Part shown: one piece after another, positions 9,219 through 23,081 of the stretch | How the letters are laid out: the number at the start of each line of letters is the position of its first letter | How positions within the stretch are numbered: position 1 is the first letter of the stretch | DNA from: Flectonema sp. DT1601 | Taxonomy: Eukaryota > Euglenozoa > Diplonemea > Diplonemida > Diplonemidae | Assembly (NCBI GenBank): GCA_964019425.1 | Contig: OZ025854.1 | Coordinates: forward strand, 434,001-498,000 | DNA: 64,000 nucleotides | Reading direction: 5' to 3' | The notes under the pieces: generated by a model | Database searches by the model: none | Told to the model about the DNA's origin: nothing | The model's input: the letters and a program-made list of their open reading frames with translations, nothing else | Position numbers and translations under genes: made by a program

Positions 9219-12200
9219 ATGAACGCTGAGAGACTTCGAAAAACTGTCCTGATGGCGGTTGATGGTGTAACTGGAGTTATGGATTCAGCAGAGGATAGTC
9301 AATCTCTGTCTGTCAGGAAGAGTTCTCCATCTGGAAGGAGGAGGAGATCAACAGCACATTTATTAACAGAATACGAGAAACCTGTCAAGAATAAACAGGT
9401 TGCTCGAATATCAGGAGCGACTACTTGCAAATCAGAAAGATATATAATGGAATTCCTACCTACAGAGCCTGTCATTGAATTGCCAGACACTCCCACTGCT
9501 GCCATAGCAAAACCAGAACCCAAAACACCACAGCACTTGCTGACTTGGGGAAATTGTATTGAGGAAAAGACAGAAGTCAGTTTTGAACAAATGTCAGATA
9601 TCAGAGAGTGTCTGCAACATGAGTTTGATGAGTCTGAACAAACCGTTTTAGCAAACTGGTTACTTCACGTTACATCACCTCCAATAATAATGAAAACATA
9701 CAATGACATTCATCGCAGGTCGTTGGAATCTCCTACATCTTATTATGATGTTGATTTAATTATAGACATCGAGAATGTTTTATTTGTTTCAGTTTATTTA
9801 TTATCATACAAAGCAACAGATGCTGGATCTGATAACAACAACACGTTAATTAGAGCGGATGTGATACAATTAATACAAGCTTCTCTAACCATGGCTCATG
9901 AACAACAAGATAACATAACACTCTCATTGAGACTGACAGTTCGATTGCTGACGGCTCTCTGCAGCTATGACGGTATTGAAACTAATTGGTTAGCATCGGC
10001 GATAGCGAATGTGTTTCCGAATTGTAAATATGTAAACAGATCACCTGAAGGAGTAAATTCACTAAATCAGAATAGAATATTCTACGAAGAGGTCATGTCT
10101 GTACTAGCTTCATATTATAAGTCGAAAAGTTTTTCTGATGTGATCCTTTGCAGGGATGGAGCCATAAGGATTCTTGAAGTAATTCAAAATACTCAAACAG
10201 ACTCTCTCCTGTTAGTTTCATCAATGCTATTGATTCATACGTTAGTATCGACGTCTCACCATAATAGATATATTTTAAAAGAAGTTGGTGTCAAAGTTGC
10301 GATCCAACTCGCTGGATCAAATCGACATTTAGCTGATTCACCAATCGAACTTCAAGACATGTTCTGGATGTGTGTCTGGTCAGTCTACTCAACTTGCTGC
10401 AACACCTATTCTGATGCTCGTGATTTCGTTGAACTCGGTGGTCTTATAGATGCTTTTCGAATTCTTGAAGATGGAATTAAAAAAGACAGACGTCGTTACG
10501 CAAACAGCTTGATTAACCAACCCTCTCCCACCAGGTATGCTATCACGCATCAGTTATTACTTTTTATCATGCAAACGACCCTCTTTATATTATTCCTCAA
10601 AAAAACAGGTCAACTTCAGGGAAAGGTCTGCTTCGGAAAAGTAGTTTCGCAGCGACCTTTGTTGGATTTAGTGGAGAAGAAGACTCAGCAGCGAAATCAG
10701 ATAATAAAGAAGAGGGAGAGGGTGAATCAGACCCAACAATAACTGGTGGTGTGTCTATCAGTCAAGCGACAAGGATATTAGTATTAGAGTATTTAATGAA
10801 ACTTTGTCATTGGTTTCCATTTGCTAAGCAGCTAATTGATGAGTTCGATATAATACCAAAACTATGTTCTGTAGTCAGATCACGAACTGATCATCCGAGA
10901 ATCTGTATTGCAGCTGCGGAAGTGTTGAGAGAAGTAGCTGTTCATGAATCTCTAGCGGAAATATTATCATCTCAATCATACTTTTCAGAAACGATAACAC
11001 CGAACTGCGGCGACATTTCCATCATGAAATTAGTTAGAGAAATTGTACAGCATCCCAGAGCTGTAGCAGTCTGGGATAAAATTCCAACTAGTGACTTTCA
11101 ACAACTACTTTGGGAGGGTGTTCTTGAACGCAAAGTACCAATAGTTGACGTGATGGTTCAAATAATAGCACCCTTACGGATTCGAACTGGACTGCGAATT
11201 CGAGATGAGGTCTTAAACGATTTGGAATCCCTAGCGATGTCATCAATCTTTACTAGATGGACATCAATAGAAGAAGTACCAGAGAAGTCTTACGTTATGT
11301 TAATGCTATCATTCGCTCAAACTATATCTGAGGCTGAATTCGCTCTACGGTCAGCGTTCGTAGAGCAGTTAAACGAAGTAGAGGAATTATTATCACAATG
11401 GAAGTCTGAGTGTCAAGTCATCAAAGAACGAATAATAACTCGAATTAGATTTAATTTAAACACCGCCATCACAACATCACTTAACTCCACTATATCAGAC
11501 AGACAACAGCATCAACTTAAAGACTGTCCTCGTGAGGATCTTTTAAACGGATTGAAAGAAGCTCATGCATTTGAATTCGGATGGTACATAGAAAAATCAT
11601 TTTCAGAAGACCGATCCGTTAAAATAAACAACGCCTGTCGTGAGATATGCCACACTGAAGAAGCTGCAAAATTCTCTTCAACGAGAAGTATTAAAATAGA
11701 CGTGTGTGGGAATGAACGTGAGAAGCACAAACTATCACAAGAGTTCTTCACTGATATGTGTGCTGCGGTAGAATCCAGTCTTGGACAATTCCGTATGAAC
11801 CCAACACAAGCAAGCTTTACTGAGGCTGACCGAACTAGAAAGGAACTTATCAGAAATTATACTTTGGAGTTCGGTAAAATAGACGATCGAGAAACCCCAC
11901 AGGAAGTCATTACTAAAATAGCAGAAGCATCGCATTACCACTACTGGGCTGTTTCTGATATTGAAAGATTGGAAGGAAACGACAGATATTCACAATCAGA
12001 GCAGGAGGCTTCAGATTTTGAATTTATTGTTCAGATTTGGGCAACGACTGCTGGGAAAGCAATGCAAGAAATAACAAAATTTAAAATGTTAGAACTGACC
12101 TTCGAGAGCTTTGACTCGAGACAGGATGTAACAGTTACAGAACGACTGGAATTTGAACTTCTTGTGAAGCATTCACAATCAGCTCGAATCGATGTCTTAA

Positions 12201-15200
12201 CGGCTGTACTACAGCGTGGTCTTGATCATACCGAGAGTGGTGAATTATCAGTTTTTGAAAAAGAAGTGGCATCGGAGCTTGCTGACATACAATTCAAGCA
12301 GAACAATGAAGTCAGAGCCTATGAAGGAAATGATACGAAGACTCTTCTAACAGGTCACGACATGGAGTTAACGAGGTCTCGTGAGGCTTGGGACCACCAA
12401 CGTCGTGAGATAGTACGAAATTTCAAAGAACAACGACGACAACTGGAAATTGAAACTACTATTAAACAAAGTGAACAAATTGAACAAACGACATCATCAG
12501 AATTATGTAATTTACATCGTCACAAACAATACAAAGCACTTCAACTACTAAACAGTATTCACATTGAAGAGAGAATTCAACATCACATCGATTCTCGATT
12601 TAATAAAGCATCGTTGGTGTTCGCAGCACAACGAAAGTGGTTGGACTGCTTTGAAAGTAAAAATGACATTTCTGAAATCATGACAACCCTCGGAAGAGAA
12701 TTATCTATTCTAAGCTTATCAGAGGAAACCTTATTAGACGAGCAGCATTATCATAAGGAGGTACTCTTAACAATACACAGCCATGCTGTAGAATGTTTGT
12801 CTAACTGCTTATCAAATCCACCGGTCTCAGAGTTTTGCAACACTATTTTCATAAGACCAATCGTCATGTTACCAACGCCTTACACAATACGTGAGCAGTT
12901 ATTACTTCGGGGAAGCTCAGATGTATCTGACCTCAGACTTAGTCAAATTCGAAGCACTGAATTCGCTGTCGTTGACGGTATAAAACACTTCAGAGAATCG
13001 GTTGTTTCAGTGTTGGATTTCTTGAATAAAAAAAGTTTTTCTCATGAAACTGAATTACAAGATGATTTCTTCGGAAAAAGTAAAAAAATGATTGAATCTG
13101 GAGATCGTTCTCAACGAGGGAAAATAACCCGTCGGAGGAGCCGAATCACTACTGAAAACGACAGATGGACTGCATGGTCAGAATCATTCCAATCACTTAT
13201 TTCATCTTATAACCAAACTGCTAAGGATTCCTTAACTCCACCTGAGAGGTTGTGCTGTCCAGCAGTTCAACAAGCAATAAATAAAATTGATTCTAATATT
13301 ACCTCTCTTTTTAACCTTATTACAAATCATGATTCACAATCTGCTCAATTTTATAGAAACAAAAGTAACTGTTGTAGCTCGTCGATAACAAAACTTCACG
13401 TTGCATCAAACAAAACAATTCTGATGATGATTTTAAATAAAAAAATTGAATCTTGCATCATAAAAGGAATGACTGAACTATCAAATATACAATCCAGAAT
13501 AGAGGGTGTTGATGCGGCTGCTAAGAATGGATATCGATGGTTGACGGGAATCGAAGCTGCGATTTGTTTGTATCAACAAACAAAATCAAAAGTAATTTGT
13601 TATCACAACATATGTAATGTGTTGTTAAGTAATTTATCTCTTGAAATTGAACTTCACGATTACAACTCTTCATCAAAAGCTTCTATTCTAACGAGCTACG
13701 TTGATTCACTTAACCGACAACCCACTATTAATATGTTGTTTCAAAGATATTCGAGTGGTGACCTTTCTGAATTGGTATCAAAGGCTCGTTCAATTACAAC
13801 AAAACTGGTACAACATCAATGCATAAGACAGTTGCACTCAACAGCCGGGACTCGAATTTCACTTAAATACGATAATCAATTTCACTTAAAACAACAACTG
13901 TTACAGGCTGACATTGAGTCTGAGGAATTGTATTTTAAAGAACGTGAAAAATTAACTTGTAAACAAGATTTAAAACAAAACTACTTACAAGAACAACACG
14001 GTGGTAATCAGAAGAATGATGAGGGACACTTAAGAAAATTGAACTACGAAGCAGAACTGACACTGCTAACAATCAAATCAAACCATTTGAATGACACTTA
14101 TGAAAAGATAAAAGAGTCTCATGCTGGTGATGATGATGAGTTGCCAGTTTTTATGTTGCATTCTCTAAAAGAAGTCGTCAGTAGTGTTGAGTACTCCTTC
14201 GATCAACTTGATAAATGTACAGCTATGAACATAGCCGCAGACACATCACAATATTATATTCCGATACTCAGACGTGAATTGGATGTAATTCACCCTGAGT
14301 TCCAACCTCTGTCATCAAATGAAGATAACAAAGAGCCATCTATTGACAGTGACATCCCTGATACTGCTACACCAAATCCAGAACCCTCTCAGAGTAACAG
14401 CGATAATGAATCAGAACTGGAGCTTTCTGGTGTCTTTGCAGAAACATTATTGAAGCAATTACCTCCACCACCCGATGCGACAGCGCATTCTCAACTATTA
14501 AAGTTATCAGCACACATTGAAGCGATAATTAAGTTTCAAAACTATCTTGAGGATGGTATTTATCCGTCGACATCATCCCAGAGGGGATCTGAACTGGTCG
14601 ATTCATCCAACGGTTTGGATGACATCAGTGAAGAGTATACTGTCACTGAAGAAATAAAAAGAATAGAACGATTATCAATACCTAATCCTATCCTGTTAGC
14701 TCTAGCAGAGCCTCAGAGACAAGTTGTAATGGAAGTGGCTGATCAACAGCTTCAAACAGCGAGATCAAATTTCAAAGTCAGAAGTGAACTTCGACAAGAT
14801 TCTGAACCTGACATCGCCTGGATAACTTGGGGAGTTCTCACAAGAAGTTCTATTCGTTGGAATCAGTTTTATGAGACTTCTCTACCAGAACGACCACTTC
14901 ATTGGCAGAAATACTTAAACCATCACTTCATCCCTTCAATTCCGTACCTTCAGCGATTAGTACTTCAACGTGGAAGTAGCTCCGCTATGAGTGATTTGCA
15001 AAAAGTTTACAGTGGAATGTTAATTATATTACAAGATCCTAACTTTGATCAGATCAGGAATCTATTTGATAGAGTTCAACTCGAAGAAACAACTTACAAG
15101 TTGATATCGAACAGTCTTCGAGATTGGTTGCGAAATTCAAAAAATCAAAAAAAATCATCTGGCAGTGAGTTTTTTGACTTACTAGTGACCTGTATGAGAT

Positions 15201-18200
15201 CTGAACTCCAACGACATAAGCTTCACTCATTACAAAATAAAAGACGTGCTTTGGAGATTCACTCAAAGCTTACAAAAGAAAAACTTTCATTACATAAGTC
15301 TACCAGTGTACAGCAACAGTTATGTTCTGGTATTGCTGCTTTGATTTTATCTGAATTGGAAAGTAGGAATGTCTTAAGAGATGTCGCTCTCGATGCGTTC
15401 TATGTCCTAATTAGATTATGGGATGAAGAAATTCAAATTGATTTACGACGATGTAAACACGTTGAAGAATCTGAGAGAAAAGAACTTTTAAATGGATTTT
15501 ACATTCAGCTCTACGAAGTGTTGGCGTATTGGGCTCCAATCCTTCAGCCGAGAGAAACACTTTTAAAAGCTGTTTTAAAACTGATCAACGGAGACATCAA
15601 ACGAGAAGTTCACCTCTATTGTGAAAAATTTATAACACATTTATCGAAGGCGAGGTTGGAAGATGAGGCTGCGGAGATTACGTATTTTAATGATATAAAA
15701 CAGTGCTCTACAATAGAAGAACGCCACAAGGTAACAAAAGAATTCATAGCAGTTAGACATGAACGATCTATACGTGTAAAACAGGTAGAACCAGACGTTG
15801 AATGCATCTGTAGTTTATTCCGTCATGCTGTTGGAGTTTTATTGTTACGCAGATCAGAAGTTGTTCAGGTAATCGCTGAACCAGAATTTAATGAGTTGCT
15901 TCTCAGAGAATCAATCATAAAATCATATATAAATTCTGTGTTGTATATTTCTTTTATAATGTCTCGTAGGAAGGCTGTAATTCAATACTTTAGGTTCTAT
16001 GAGTTATTATCATCGCAATCACCTTCTACACTGTTGATACCTGTTGAGTATCCAAGTACTAGCATGTGTACCTCACGCCAATCATCAAATCTGAACATTG
16101 TTATTAGTGATAGCCACCTTCCATTAGAACTTCAGACCTTGCAGAGCCAGTTACACTTGACGTCAACAATACAATCGACAGTGAGCCTTCGAGACTCGAA
16201 TACCGTCACTGCCTCGAAGCAAATCTTGTTTAGTCAGCTTCGTAGTATCGATGTGTCACTTCTTGGTAGGTATAAAACTATACCAACATGTGGAAATAAT
16301 AAAGTCTGTTTTATATCAGATACGTTAGACTTGTTCTTAAATCAATGTAGGCTTGACTTACAAGGAGTTCAGTCACACGATCCATGTGAAGCCACAAAAG
16401 AGATAGTTATCGGTATTATAGCTGACGATATTCCTCTTAGGGGATCTAGGTTACAGTCATTGATGAGGGCGAAGGAACAGGCTGTTACTGTTTACACTCC
16501 TTGGGTGGTTTTCTCACCAGAGAAACAGAATGAAAAAATATCATTCCGAAGCCCATGTACTGGGCTTGACAAGCCAGAGTACCGATGTAGAGCGGGGATC
16601 GAACTCGACGAAGAATGTCAGTTTATGTATTTATGTCAAGGGTTGTTGTCGTACACTTTGATGCGTCAGAGGGAGGTGATGAGATCGACGGAGTTTAAAA
16701 ACCTTCCTTACACAGCTAGGGATTCAGTTCTCAGATCACTTGCGAGGGAACGGTCGGAAACTTTTTTTATTTGTATGAAAAGCGTTCCAGACGATCTACA
16801 GACACCACCTGTCAGCAGCTTCCACCAGGAAGAGTGCGAACTAGTTACCCAATTGAAACAAATAACATCCTCTGGAAACAACTTATTACAGAAGCTATCT
16901 AATGACTGCAGTGTTGTATTTTATGAGGAACAGGTCATAGTTAGGTCGTTGTTTACGGATCAATTACCCATTTCAAGAAGTGATGTGAGCTCTCAAAATA
17001 GAGAAGAAGAAGTTATATCTGACAAACCAATCAAATCGTTTATGAATGCGGTTCAGTTTGCGGAAGTAAAAAGATTTCAAACCGATGAGGGTGATGTAAA
17101 AACCGCAGACGAAATCAACTTCACTCCACAGCAGTATTCCCTGTCTTTGTTAGATGATGATGAGGTCTTACCGTACATGGTTTCACTGCAGGCTATTAGC
17201 GATATCGACAATCACATAGAAGACATCATTCCTGCACCTCTATGTGTCGAAATGTTCCATTTTCCAATACCTGCTTCTGTCTTGTGTACGTCTGAAAAAG
17301 ATAATCGAACTACACTATCACAGGAGGAGTATAATTTCCGATCAATAATCACACAGCAGTTAGTTAATAATATTACCACAACACTTTACAGACAGAAATT
17401 ATGTTCTGTTAAGGCTGAATGGATAACTGAGAGATCAACCATATTAAAAAACATATCCCTTGAAGAAGAAGACCACAAAGTTCGCTTTGAATGCTTTAAA
17501 ACAGCGATAAACACAGAGATAACTAAGCAATTAAGATCATTAGAAAGTGACTATGAATGGATTCATGAAGGCCTTGTAGGGGATTGCTTATCTGAAGCAT
17601 TGATAACAAAGGATGATGAGCAGACTTGGATTAATCGCACTAAAATAAAATCATTATCAATAGTGAAAGATGCCGAGAGCTCTGCTGATAATCTACTTAC
17701 AACACTACGAAATTCATTGTCTGAAACAGATGCCTACTGGGAATCAAAAATTATAAATTTACGAATCTGTTGTACAGACCTACTAAAAACATCTGCAACA
17801 CAAACATCAATATCTGAGTCGCGTTGGTCTTGTCCAGATGATTTTACCTCCTGGAGAAGAGTCGTTCTTTCAATCAGAAAATGGTTACAACAGACAAGCA
17901 ATGGTTCAACTAAAAACCATCCCGTCAACAATATCATTAAAATCGAATACCGAAACCTCATAATGGATGAGATCTGTATCAGACGACAACTTGAATTAGA
18001 AGGATTTTCCTTTATTGAAAATCAAAGTAGTTCGTTAGTAGGTTGTTGGCTTCCTTCACGCAAAAGAGTGGCACAATCAAATCAACATAGAGAGATAAAT
18101 ATCGTTAAAACTGCTCAGGAATTGGAGTATCGAATTGCAGAGGGGGAGATGCTATTTACAGGAGTTCGAAACCATCAAAACACAGTCGACTACAGTAGTG

Positions 18201-20917
18201 ATATCAGTAAAGTTCGAAATGCACACATCTCACTCTGGTCCGAACTAGAGAAATCTTGGTCTTTGAAAGTATCTTCTGAAATATGGTCCGTTGCTCTTAA
18301 ACGTTTTGACCTTTATAACAAGTTAACAATCTTGTCAGAAGATACTCACATTCCAATCACAACCTCAAACCTGTCAATCAGCAACACTGTTGCAGTTACA
18401 ACAACAAGAGAGTTACTACTGTGGACAAGTCAATTCTCAGATTGCAACAAAGCAGTAACGTATATCACGACAGACGTATCCACAAATATGAAATTATACA
18501 ACAGCAGTGATGCTATAGAAAGTAGTGATGATATGATTTGGCTGTTGAAGAGGCCTCTTGTGTTTTGTGAAAAGCAACAGATAGTCGTGTCGGAATTATC
18601 TCTGAGGTTTCTTCTCGATACTCATAACTTAGTATTAAATAGCTGTCATCTAGCTCAAGGCATAGTGTCAACTGAAGCAGAAATGTTTCATCAGTTGTGG
18701 TGTTCTCTTTCAATCGAGAAAGCTTTGATTAACCTCTGGAACAGAGTTTCATTCCCAGCTTTTGAAAACCTTCCACCCTACGATAAAGCATTACTAATAT
18801 ACGTTGAATCATTAGCGATAATATGTCATTATTCATTTCCGTGGACACCTCGAATAAAGACATCTATAGATTTGAGTTGTGGACATTGTCAGAACGGTCA
18901 TTGGAACAGTACTCTTGAAGACTCGACTAGAATAGCAGTCAGAATAAAACCTTTTAAAAAAGGACGAGGTATTAATTCAGAAATTGCAATAAGACTGTTA
19001 TACGCTATGCAGATACTTGAGCTTAACCAACAGCAACATGTGAAATTATTGTTTCTTAAACAAGAAGAAATCCAAACTCGTAAAGCAGTTCTAAACAGCA
19101 CAAGTTGCCTGGATTTATTATCAGAAGAGCATAGTGCGATATCAGTTGGTACCAGACAATCAGAATTTGTGGATACGTTTCTCAGTCACGTTCAAACTTA
19201 CAATAGCGAAACGTGGTTTTCAACTCACAATAAGCTTCATGAGTCTTTAACAGCAATTCACACTTCAATAGCAGACGAGCCATATCCAATATTGTCATTA
19301 CTCAAACCTATTTTATATCCCACAAGCACGAGACTTCACATTGCCATACTGTCAGTAGTTAACTCAGAACATTACGCGAGGGCGACGGTTCTGGCATCTG
19401 AACGTTGTTGGGGTCCTGTTTTTAATTGTTTTATTGAAACGGTTAAGAGTATTGACATCCTTTTAACATATGAAAAAACCGCATTCCAGATTATAAAAGA
19501 TTGTGTTACAGTGAGATTCAACTCAAAGCTAATAATTGATCGTGAATTCGCAATTGAAAGGATATCAAGAGATATTGAATCATCACAACAACAAGCAAAG
19601 AATGAAAACTACGTCAACAGACTAAAGAACAACATTGGTAAGTCTAAAATACTAAAAGCAACATACGAAAATGATTCTTTAGAAGACTTGGTGGACATTG
19701 ATAAACTGACTCATCAACAACTCAGATGGGGTCATGCATCAAAATTAACGACAGTCGCATCTTCTCAAACGAACTACAGCATAGCTAAGGATACTGCGAA
19801 TCAATTCTGCTCTGGTTGTGTTGATCTGGTTAGCGTAGATCCATATAAAGTTGTTGAACCAATGAAGGAATTGGTACCACCACTGATAGACTCGTCTCTC
19901 TACTCTCTGATAACAGCCGAGTGGTTGAGTCGACATGTTAGGATTAGTTTGTCAGACTGCTGTTTTGATGCGATCAAATCTGATTTTGAAGTTCTTAACA
20001 AATCAATATTGCTTGTGATGAATCACAAGAGATATTCAGATAGTCAAATTTATTTGTATTCGTTGCAACTATCAATGTTGAATTGTGGTGAAAGTTTTTC
20101 ACGTCGATTGAGAAACCGACCTCAGGCATTTCGAACAGAAGAAACTCTGAGAGAAGCGACCGGAATCCAACTACGAAGTGAAATAAATAATTTCATGAAA
20201 ATCTTGATACATAATTCTGATCAGGAATACAGGGGATTAAAACTTTCAGAAGTTGCTTGTCGAATAAAAATAATCAACGTCATCGAGGATCGAACCCGAG
20301 CACAATTCCTTTCTTCAGAGCGGTGTCTAAGCTATCCCATGATACTTTGGGCACACACAACAACTCATTTACTTCAACAATCATTACTATTTTCATCTCA
20401 ACACCATCAACACCACGTCGTCATAGTCGAAGAAGATAGTGAAAGGAGGAGACTTTTGAGTAGATTATTGTCAAATAAAATGATGGGACTGTTGGAAAGT
20501 CTGATGCCGGTTTTGTTTATCATTTCATCGGCTGAAACTACTTCACGCAATCGGCTGTATAAGGATTTTAAGATTTGTTATGAAAAAGTCAAGACGAAGT
20601 CGGAATCAGTATTTGAGATAGTTTTGGTGCAGTTGGGAGATCGTTTGCAAGTTTATCACGTCTTGTCATCGGATAGAATAATAAAACTTCGTTCTCAAAT
20701 TAAATTTCGAAATCCAGGTATTGAGAACTTCGTATTACTTAGTAAAGGTTTACCCTTAGACGACGCTCGTTATGTATTTGAGTTCTTATCTGATTCTCAT
20801 TTACTACTGTCTCTTGATCCTTTAACTAGACGTCAAATCAGGCTTTCTAAGAATACTCAAAAACGCAACAGCGTTCTACTTGACACGCTCTTAACTAATA
20901 AATACATCTTGCAGTAG
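9219..20917 (+). CDS. Giant two-exon protein of unknown function (3874 aa)
   Basis: Exon 1 is 9219-10534 and exon 2 is 10609-20917; the 74-nt intron has a GTATGC donor and AAAAACAG acceptor. The spliced length is 11625 nt, exactly 3875 codons with the stop, and the frame stays open throughout. No known family is recognised. The N-terminal ~600 residues look all-helical and armadillo-like (for example LVSSMLLIHTLVST, RICIAAAEVLREVAV). A charged coiled-coil-like stretch lies near residues 1020-1070, and an acidic Ser/Pro/Glu linker near 1675-1715. The last ~70 residues (about 3783-3850; VYHVLSSDRIIKLRSQIKF, then LLSKGLPLDDARYV) resemble a ubiquitin-like fold, a weak call. No transmembrane segment or catalytic motif is obvious. 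It may be a scaffold. The start ATG is ~37 bp past the transposon end. Confidence 0.9.
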
Positions 20918-21175
20918 TTTATAATGTTAGGTGTGTCTTGGGGATAACCTATTCAAAATTAAAAGGTCATGTGGTCGTCTGATTTCATTTTTTTTTTCTG
21001 TTTCTATAACACTAAAAGAGTACTTTTGATCATTTACACTTGTCGGTTCGAATCACCACTCGTCTACTTCCGTTGTCAAAAAAAAAAAGTGGTGACAATA
21101 TTTTTTTTTAAAGAATAAATGTTTTAATGTAGTAGTGAGTAATTTGTTTCTTTCAAACAACAGGAGGGAGGGGGG

Positions 21176-21208
<33 letters not shown>
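20918..21208. other. Spacer with A runs before the CK1-like gene
   Basis: AT-rich spacer. An acceptor-like AAACAACAG lies at 21155-21163, then a G-rich stretch and an A run of about 28 nt ending just before the start codon at 21209. No RNA gene was found. Confidence 0.5.
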
Positions 21209-21209
<1 letters not shown>

Positions 21210-22366
21210 TGGCTTTAAAAGAGATAAAGAGAGGATTATCTTTCCTCTCTGACACGATGGAATCATTCACAAGTGGTGCAGGAGATCTCATGACTCAAGA
21301 ATCTAATTGGTGGTATGCAGTTGAATGGATCCTTGTAATCGTTATCAGTATAGCTGTTGCTGCTGTGATTGCGAAAACGTTAATTAAGATAAGATTAAGA
21401 AATCTAGCTGGAATCAAAGAAACACCAGAAATAATAAACGGATACGCCCTTGGAGAACTACTTGGAAAGGGTGGATTTGGTGAGGTAAAGAGAGGAGTTA
21501 ACATATTTGGAAAGCAAATCGCAATAAAAAAACACCACGGTGACGGATGGGGAAGATCCCGTAAGGAAGTCTCAACTATGAAAAGGTTAGCAAGAGATGG
21601 TACAACACCCATCGGATTCACTGAACTACTTTGGTTTGAATCTGGAGCAGTCGGAATGACTTTATTAGGACCCTCCCTCGAACACGTCCGGCGTGTATTA
21701 CCCGGAAAGAAATTTTCCTTAAAAACAACTCTACTAGTAGCTGATCAAACCTTACGGAGAATAGGTTTGATTCATTCAAAGAGAACTGTACACAGGGATA
21801 TCAAACCTGAGAACTTTGTATTGGGACTTGGCGACAAACAAACTACCGTCCACTTGGTTGACTTTGGACTCTCTGAGAGGTATTTTGATGGTGTTACAAG
21901 AAGCCATGTTCCTTATCGAGAGGGATGTACTGTGTATGGAACACCGTACTTCTCATCGGTAAATGCAGATTGTGGATGTAGTCAGTCCCGAAGAGATGAT
22001 ATAGAGTCTTTCGGTTACATGATTGTTTTCTTAGCAACTGGAACTCTTCCGTGGATTGGTCTCCGTTCTCTGGGTGCTCTAAACAGCTGGCATCAACGTG
22101 TCGCAAATTGCAAAGCAAAAACACCGATATCTGTCTTAACAGCAAACCTTCCTTCTGAATTTGGTAAAATTATTTCATATGCAAGGTCGTTGAAATATGA
22201 TGACTCCCCCAACTATGATTATCTACACGGTTTAATTCACAGACGATATGCAAAATTAGGATTCGAAGCTGACAACAAATACGACTGGACTACTCACGGC
22301 AGTACATGGGAATGTTGGAAGCGGGGAGGACCACCAGGCGCAGTAGAAATCGACTTAGAATCGTAG
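21209..22366 (+). CDS. Membrane-anchored casein kinase 1-like protein kinase (385 aa)
   Basis: Residues ~32-58 are a strongly hydrophobic segment (WILVIVISIAVAAVIAKTLI), a likely membrane anchor. A kinase domain follows: glycine loop LGKGGFGEV near 83, ATP-site lysine in IAIKKHH, catalytic HRDIKPENF at 195-203, DFGLS at 218, and the CK1-type block SRRDDIESFGYM, which replaces the usual APE region. These match the CK1 Ser/Thr kinase family, and the catalytic residues look intact. Typical CK1 enzymes are soluble, so the N-terminal anchor is unusual and suggests a membrane-tethered kinase with a cytosolic C-terminal domain. The C-terminal tail is short and there is no disordered extension. Confidence 0.85.
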
Positions 22367-22516
22367 ACTTTACAATCATTTACATGGTAATATGGTCGTG
22401 AGTAGGTACTGCAAAAAAAAAAAAAAAAAAAAAAAAAACTTAACTATCTTCACGGACAGCTCTGTTGATTTCACTTTTTTTAAATTTATCTATAATTCTA
22501 TTTATTAAGTACCAAT

Positions 22517-23050
22517 ATGTCTGATTATTATAGAACGAAGGAGGTTTTAGATATCATGCTGGATGTCGACAGTGACGGAGAACCTCCGACTGACGTTTCA
22601 CCAGTGAAAAAAGATCCGAGATCGAAGAGCGCTCGAGATATCGGAAATTTCTCATCACCTCCCTGTAAAGTACCTCTAGTGTCGAGATCACAAGGACAGT
22701 TATCTTATTTTGCTAACATTGTATGTAATGCTTGTTAATAAAACTCTGTGGGAAAAGAAAGAGGGGAAAAATATAATTAACACACACAGCTTGATGAAGC
22801 TTCAATTTCTGCTTCCCTGCAAACGCTGGCTGAAAATCCCGGCGCATACAATAAAGCCCCTGGCAGCTCTCCTCGCGCCTCTGATCCTCTGGCAACTTTC
22901 AAACCAGGTAAGGCTGCCTTACTCAATTCAAGCGCTACTAATAACAACAAAGACAAGGCGAAATCTGATAAGGATCGAGAAAAAGAAAAGGAAAAGGAGG
23001 AAATGATTAGTATGTTAACTATGGGTCTCTCTTTTTTTTTTTCCCCCTCA

Positions 23051-23081
<31 letters not shown>

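Noticed and set aside
10619-10742. Continuation of exon 1 frame of the giant gene to a stop at 10742
   Set aside because: The in-frame tail reads through a GTATGC...ACAG intron; splicing joins two long frames exactly, giving a much longer conserved ORF.
21045-21075. GGTTCGAATC motif suggesting a tRNA
   Set aside because: Flanking bases do not pair as a T-arm, and no D-arm or acceptor stem is seen upstream.
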